In this document: positions 61,354 to 64,000 of the stretch, one piece after another | Layout of the letters: each line of letters starts with the position of its first letter | Position numbering within the stretch: the first letter of the stretch is position 1 | Source: Polytrichum commune | Taxonomy: Eukaryota > Streptophyta > Polytrichopsida > Polytrichales > Polytrichaceae | NCBI GenBank assembly: GCA_950295325.1 | Contig: OX485806.1 | Location: 43,705,169 to 43,769,168 of the forward strand | Reading direction: 5' to 3' | Length of the DNA: 64,000 nt | Translations under genes and position numbers: made by a program | Notes under the pieces: model-generated | The model's input: only the letters and a program-made list of their open reading frames with translations | Database searches by the model: none | What the model was told of the DNA's origin: nothing

Positions 61354-61549
61354 AATAGGGTCCACGTAGGGTCAACATAGGGGGAACGGACTAGGGTGGG
61401 TAAAATACTTACCTTCTTGCCAAGGTGGCGTCCTATGTGGCAGAAAACGCCGACGTGGTCGTGGATATGCCTAGCGCCAGGTAAATCATTTTGCCATTTT
61501 GTTTACCATTTTGTTAAAATCAAAGTAGTAAAAAACGACTAAGGAGGGT

Positions 61550-62300
61550 GTGGGGCGGACGGGGGTGGGGGGGGGGGGAACGGAGCGGACGGGGTCGGGA
61601 ACGGGGGCGGGAACGGGGGGGGAACGGAGCGGACGGGGTTGGGAACGGGGGCGGACGGGGGGGAACCGGAGCGGACAGAGGGGGGGGGGGGGAAATTTAA
61701 AAAAAAAAAAAAAAACTGGGGCGGACGGGGGCGGACGGGGGTGAACGGGGGTGAACGGGGTCGGGAACGGGGACGGACGGGGGGGAACGGGAGCGGACGG
61801 AGGGGGGAACGGAGCGGACGGGGGTGAACGGGGCGCGGACGGGGGGGAACGGGGCGTACGGGGTCGGGAACGGGGGCGGACGGAGGGGGGGGAAATTTTG
61901 TTTAAAAAAAATGGGGCGGACGGGGAAGGAAAAAAAAAAAAAAAAACTGGGGCGGACGGGGGAGCGGACAGGGGGGAACTGGGCATACGGGGTTGGGAAC
62001 GGAGCGGACGGGGTCGGGAACGGAGCGGATGGGGTCGGGAACGGAGCAGACGGGGTCGGGAACGGGGGCGGACGGAGGGGGGGGGGATTTTAAAAAAAAA
62101 AATGGGGCGGACGGGGGAGCAGACGGGGGGGAACGGGGCACGGACGGGGGGGAACGGGGCGTACGGGGTTGGGAACGGAGTGGACGGGGTCGGGAACGGG
62201 GGCGGACGGAGGGGGGGGGGAAATTTTTTGTTAAAAAAATTGGGGCGGACGGGGGAGGAACGGGGCGTACGGGATTGGGAACGGAGCGGACGGGGGGGCG
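61550..62300. repeat. G-rich tandem array (GGGGCGGACGGGG / TCGGGAACGG)
   Basis: Dozens of units combine GGGGCGGACGGGG, GTCGGGAACGGAGCGGAC and GGGGGAACGGGG, broken by four A-rich spacers (AAATTTTTTAAAAAA-like). Strong strand asymmetry, many G runs of four or more, and CpG-rich. Long ORFs here (for example 61751-62422) are by-products of the repeat and not genes. Confidence 0.95.
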
Positions 62301-62452
62301 GACGGGCACTAGTAATTTTTTCCCCACTTTACCTCTACTTTGCTGACATGTCATCACACGTGGACATCTTACATCCTACGTGTCCGAAATGGGGTAATGT
62401 AATTACACACAAAATTCGGTAAAATTCAAGTCCGTTAGGATAAAGACAGCAT

Positions 62453-62504
62453 CCGGCATAATGTCGTGACGGATATGTGTCGTGACGGCACGACATTATG
62501 CCGG
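62453..62504. repeat. Subterminal hairpin at the right end of the hAT element
   Basis: CCGGCATAATGTCGTG at 62453-62468 and its exact complement at 62489-62504 enclose a 20-bp loop that contains another GTCGTGACGG. Confidence 0.97.
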
Positions 62505-64000
62505 GATTAGCCTCCGTCACGACACAATAGACAACCCTGGCGATGGATTCATCCAACTGCAAACAACAAACCATGTATTAGAATATGTAACAACAAATTA
62601 GAATACAAAATCTAGAATTTGTAACTGAAGTTGTTGAAAAAAAAACAAGAAAAAAACGTACTTACATAAGTTAAGTAGTGCGGCGTTCTCTATTGGAGTA
62701 TCATCATCAAAGTCCATACCATCGCATGAGATATCAGTTGTAGGTATTTAAAGAGGCTTTAGTAACTCATCAAAGAGTTCGGCATCACACTCTAATGCTA
62801 GAATATGACGATTGGATGAATGAGCTGCTCTAATAGAAGAACCTGGATGAAGCACAATATTAATAAGGAAAATACGAACATTGAAGTATGAATTAAAAAA
62901 CATATGAACTAATAATTGGATACTGTAAAATACAATACATGTAGAAGCAGTCATGTCTGCCACAATACCGCCTACATAACTCAAACCATGAACAAATAAC
63001 TTCATTAAAACTTCAGACTTCTCCTTTGCATCCCTCCATGGCTTGCCATCTCCTTGTCTACATAATTGAGTTTCCGTAGTAATAGAGTTGAAGAGAACGT
63101 CATCTGTGGCTAAATCAACCTCTGGAATTGAAGGATCCATGGTGATCAGAAGTTTTTGAGGTTGCCTCGCAATGGGAAATGAAAATAATCGAACCAATAA
63201 CAAAGCATTAAACTTCAAAGCCATAATTGCTACTTACATTTTTGGACGGATTCATAGGACTTGCTAAGTGCAAGCAATTAATGATAGTCCACTCATCCTT
63301 GATCTTAAATTTATAGTTCTTGAAGAATCCTGCCACTTCTCTCTTCACCGCAGAACTGTCAAGATAAAACAAAAAAATGTTCCATCATCATGAAGATAGG
63401 TAAGAGCAATGCCATCAATATGTTGAGAAAACTTGGAATGTTGGCATTCCAAGGGGGAATTTGAGATGGCGGATCCGAGACACCTAGAACCCGAAGACCA
63501 TCTGGGTAATCCGCAATAATGAGGTCCACAACAGGTTTCTTTTGCAATTGGCCATAAAAAAAAATTATCTACCTTCACCAACCTACAAAGATAAAATATA
63601 AATATTACAATTCATTATTGAAGACGACAATTGAAAGCAAACAATGAAATAACGTGATGAAATATGAATGAAACTTTATAAAACATGAAATAAATTAAAA
63701 ACTGTAAAATAAAATGAACTCACCTTTGGTGCACGAAATAAAGCCACAATGTCGTCATATGGTGCACGAAATGTACATGTTTGCTTCTTATCCTCGATAA
63801 TCCTCACAAAAAAATCATTCAAGATTAAATCCAAAAATGTATGATTTGTAGGTAAAGGAGGCAAAATATCCATCATACCACTAAGTTTGGGAGGTATATC
63901 GAAGGTAAGAGAAGGGGTTGTTTTCTGCCGCTTTGAAGTATGAAACATTGCCTCTAGATTTGAAGAAGAAGGTTCAGTAACTACAAGGTTGTTGAGATTG

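Larger units (their letters stand above)
61273..62539. mobile_element. Non-autonomous hAT element (1,267 bp) with 8-bp target duplication
   Basis: The ends CAGGGTTGTCTAT and ATAGACAACCCTG are perfect 13-bp inverted repeats. GCGATGGA is repeated exactly on both sides (61265-61272 and 62540-62547). CAGGG-type ends with an 8-bp duplication are diagnostic of hAT. Subterminal GTCGTGACGG motifs occur at both ends in both orientations, as hAT transposase-binding repeats do. The interior (about 61550-62300) is a G-rich repeat array with no gene. It lies inside the last exon of the methyltransferase-like gene. Confidence 0.93.
61062..64000 (-). pseudogene. Methyltransferase-like multi-exon gene, decayed and split by a hAT element
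   Basis: The gene enters from beyond the window. Exon blocks: >64000-63724 (open, ends in GTGAGT), 63582-63238 (ends GTAAGT), about 63165-62939, 62842-62666 (GT-AG between them), and 62556-62540 continuing at 61264-61062, where TAA ends it. The second block has Val-Val-Asp-Leu-Ile-Ile-Ala-Asp-Tyr-Pro-Asp-Gly, like motif IV. The third has Glu-Lys-Ser-Glu-Val-Leu-Met-Lys-Leu-Phe, then Ile-Val-Ala-Asp-Met-Thr-Ala-Ser-Thr, joined to Ser-Ser-Ile-Arg-Ala-Ala-His...Ile-Leu-Ala-Leu-Glu-Cys-Asp, like motif I. This IV-before-I order is that of beta-class N4C/N6A DNA methyltransferases. The motifs are degenerate (no Gly-x-Gly, no Pro-Pro). Frameshifts in T runs near 63555 and 63437, a stop at 62748 and the insertion make it a pseudogene. 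The family call is inference. Confidence 0.5.

Noticed and set aside
61751-62422. Long Gly/Arg/Thr-rich ORFs across the G-rich array, in several frames and on both strands
   Set aside because: They exist only because the GGGGCGGACGGGG repeat lacks stop codons. Composition is fully explained by the array and frames shift between units.
1-64000. CRISPR array or bacterial operon structure
   Set aside because: No regularly spaced identical repeats with unique spacers, and genes carry GT-AG introns. The tandem arrays present have no spacers.

Overview
This is nuclear DNA of a land plant. The evidence is a bHLH transcription factor of the RSL (root-hair/rhizoid) class with clean GT-AG introns, remains of a plastid-type plant phosphofructokinase gene, interstitial TTTAGGG-type motifs, and an AT-rich background full of decayed transposons. 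A gag-protease remnant, an animal/fungal-like integrase-core gene and a degenerate methyltransferase-like gene would be unusual for a flowering plant. I therefore lean towards a bryophyte, lycophyte or fern, but this is inference.

Layout. 0-6.3 kb: one doubtful 290-codon ORF, then a recent ~672-bp duplication carrying a nested hairpin. 8.1-9.8 kb: an intact three-exon gene (459 aa by my splice model) for a D-D-34-E integrase-core protein. 11.9-13.8 kb, minus strand: a broken, exon-duplicated phosphofructokinase fragment. 14.3-18 kb: a PIF/Harbinger transposon with an intact 430-aa transposase and a broken Myb/SANT partner ORF, separated by a 15-bp minisatellite. 18-43 kb: almost no genes but many non-autonomous elements. 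These include five members of a family with GGGCSGYTTYACACTA-like ends and TTA/TAA target duplications, an element with a 9-bp duplication and an element with 26-bp ends. 43.8-48.1 kb: the RSL-class bHLH gene with four coding exons. 48.8-50.7 kb: a 967-bp element with 52-bp inverted ends, next to a LINE remnant. 54-57 kb: a GC-rich palindrome-bearing tract and a 109-bp tandem repeat. 58.2-60.4 kb: a gag-protease retroelement relic. 61.1-64 kb, minus strand: a decayed multi-exon gene resembling a permuted DNA methyltransferase, whose last exon is split by a 1,267-bp non-autonomous hAT element (perfect 8-bp duplication) packed with G-rich repeats.

Only three units look intact: the integrase-core gene, the PIF transposase and the bHLH gene. 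The bHLH gene is the only ordinary host gene. It would bind E-box DNA as a dimer and promote outgrowth of tip-growing cells. All splice models and family names were read by eye.
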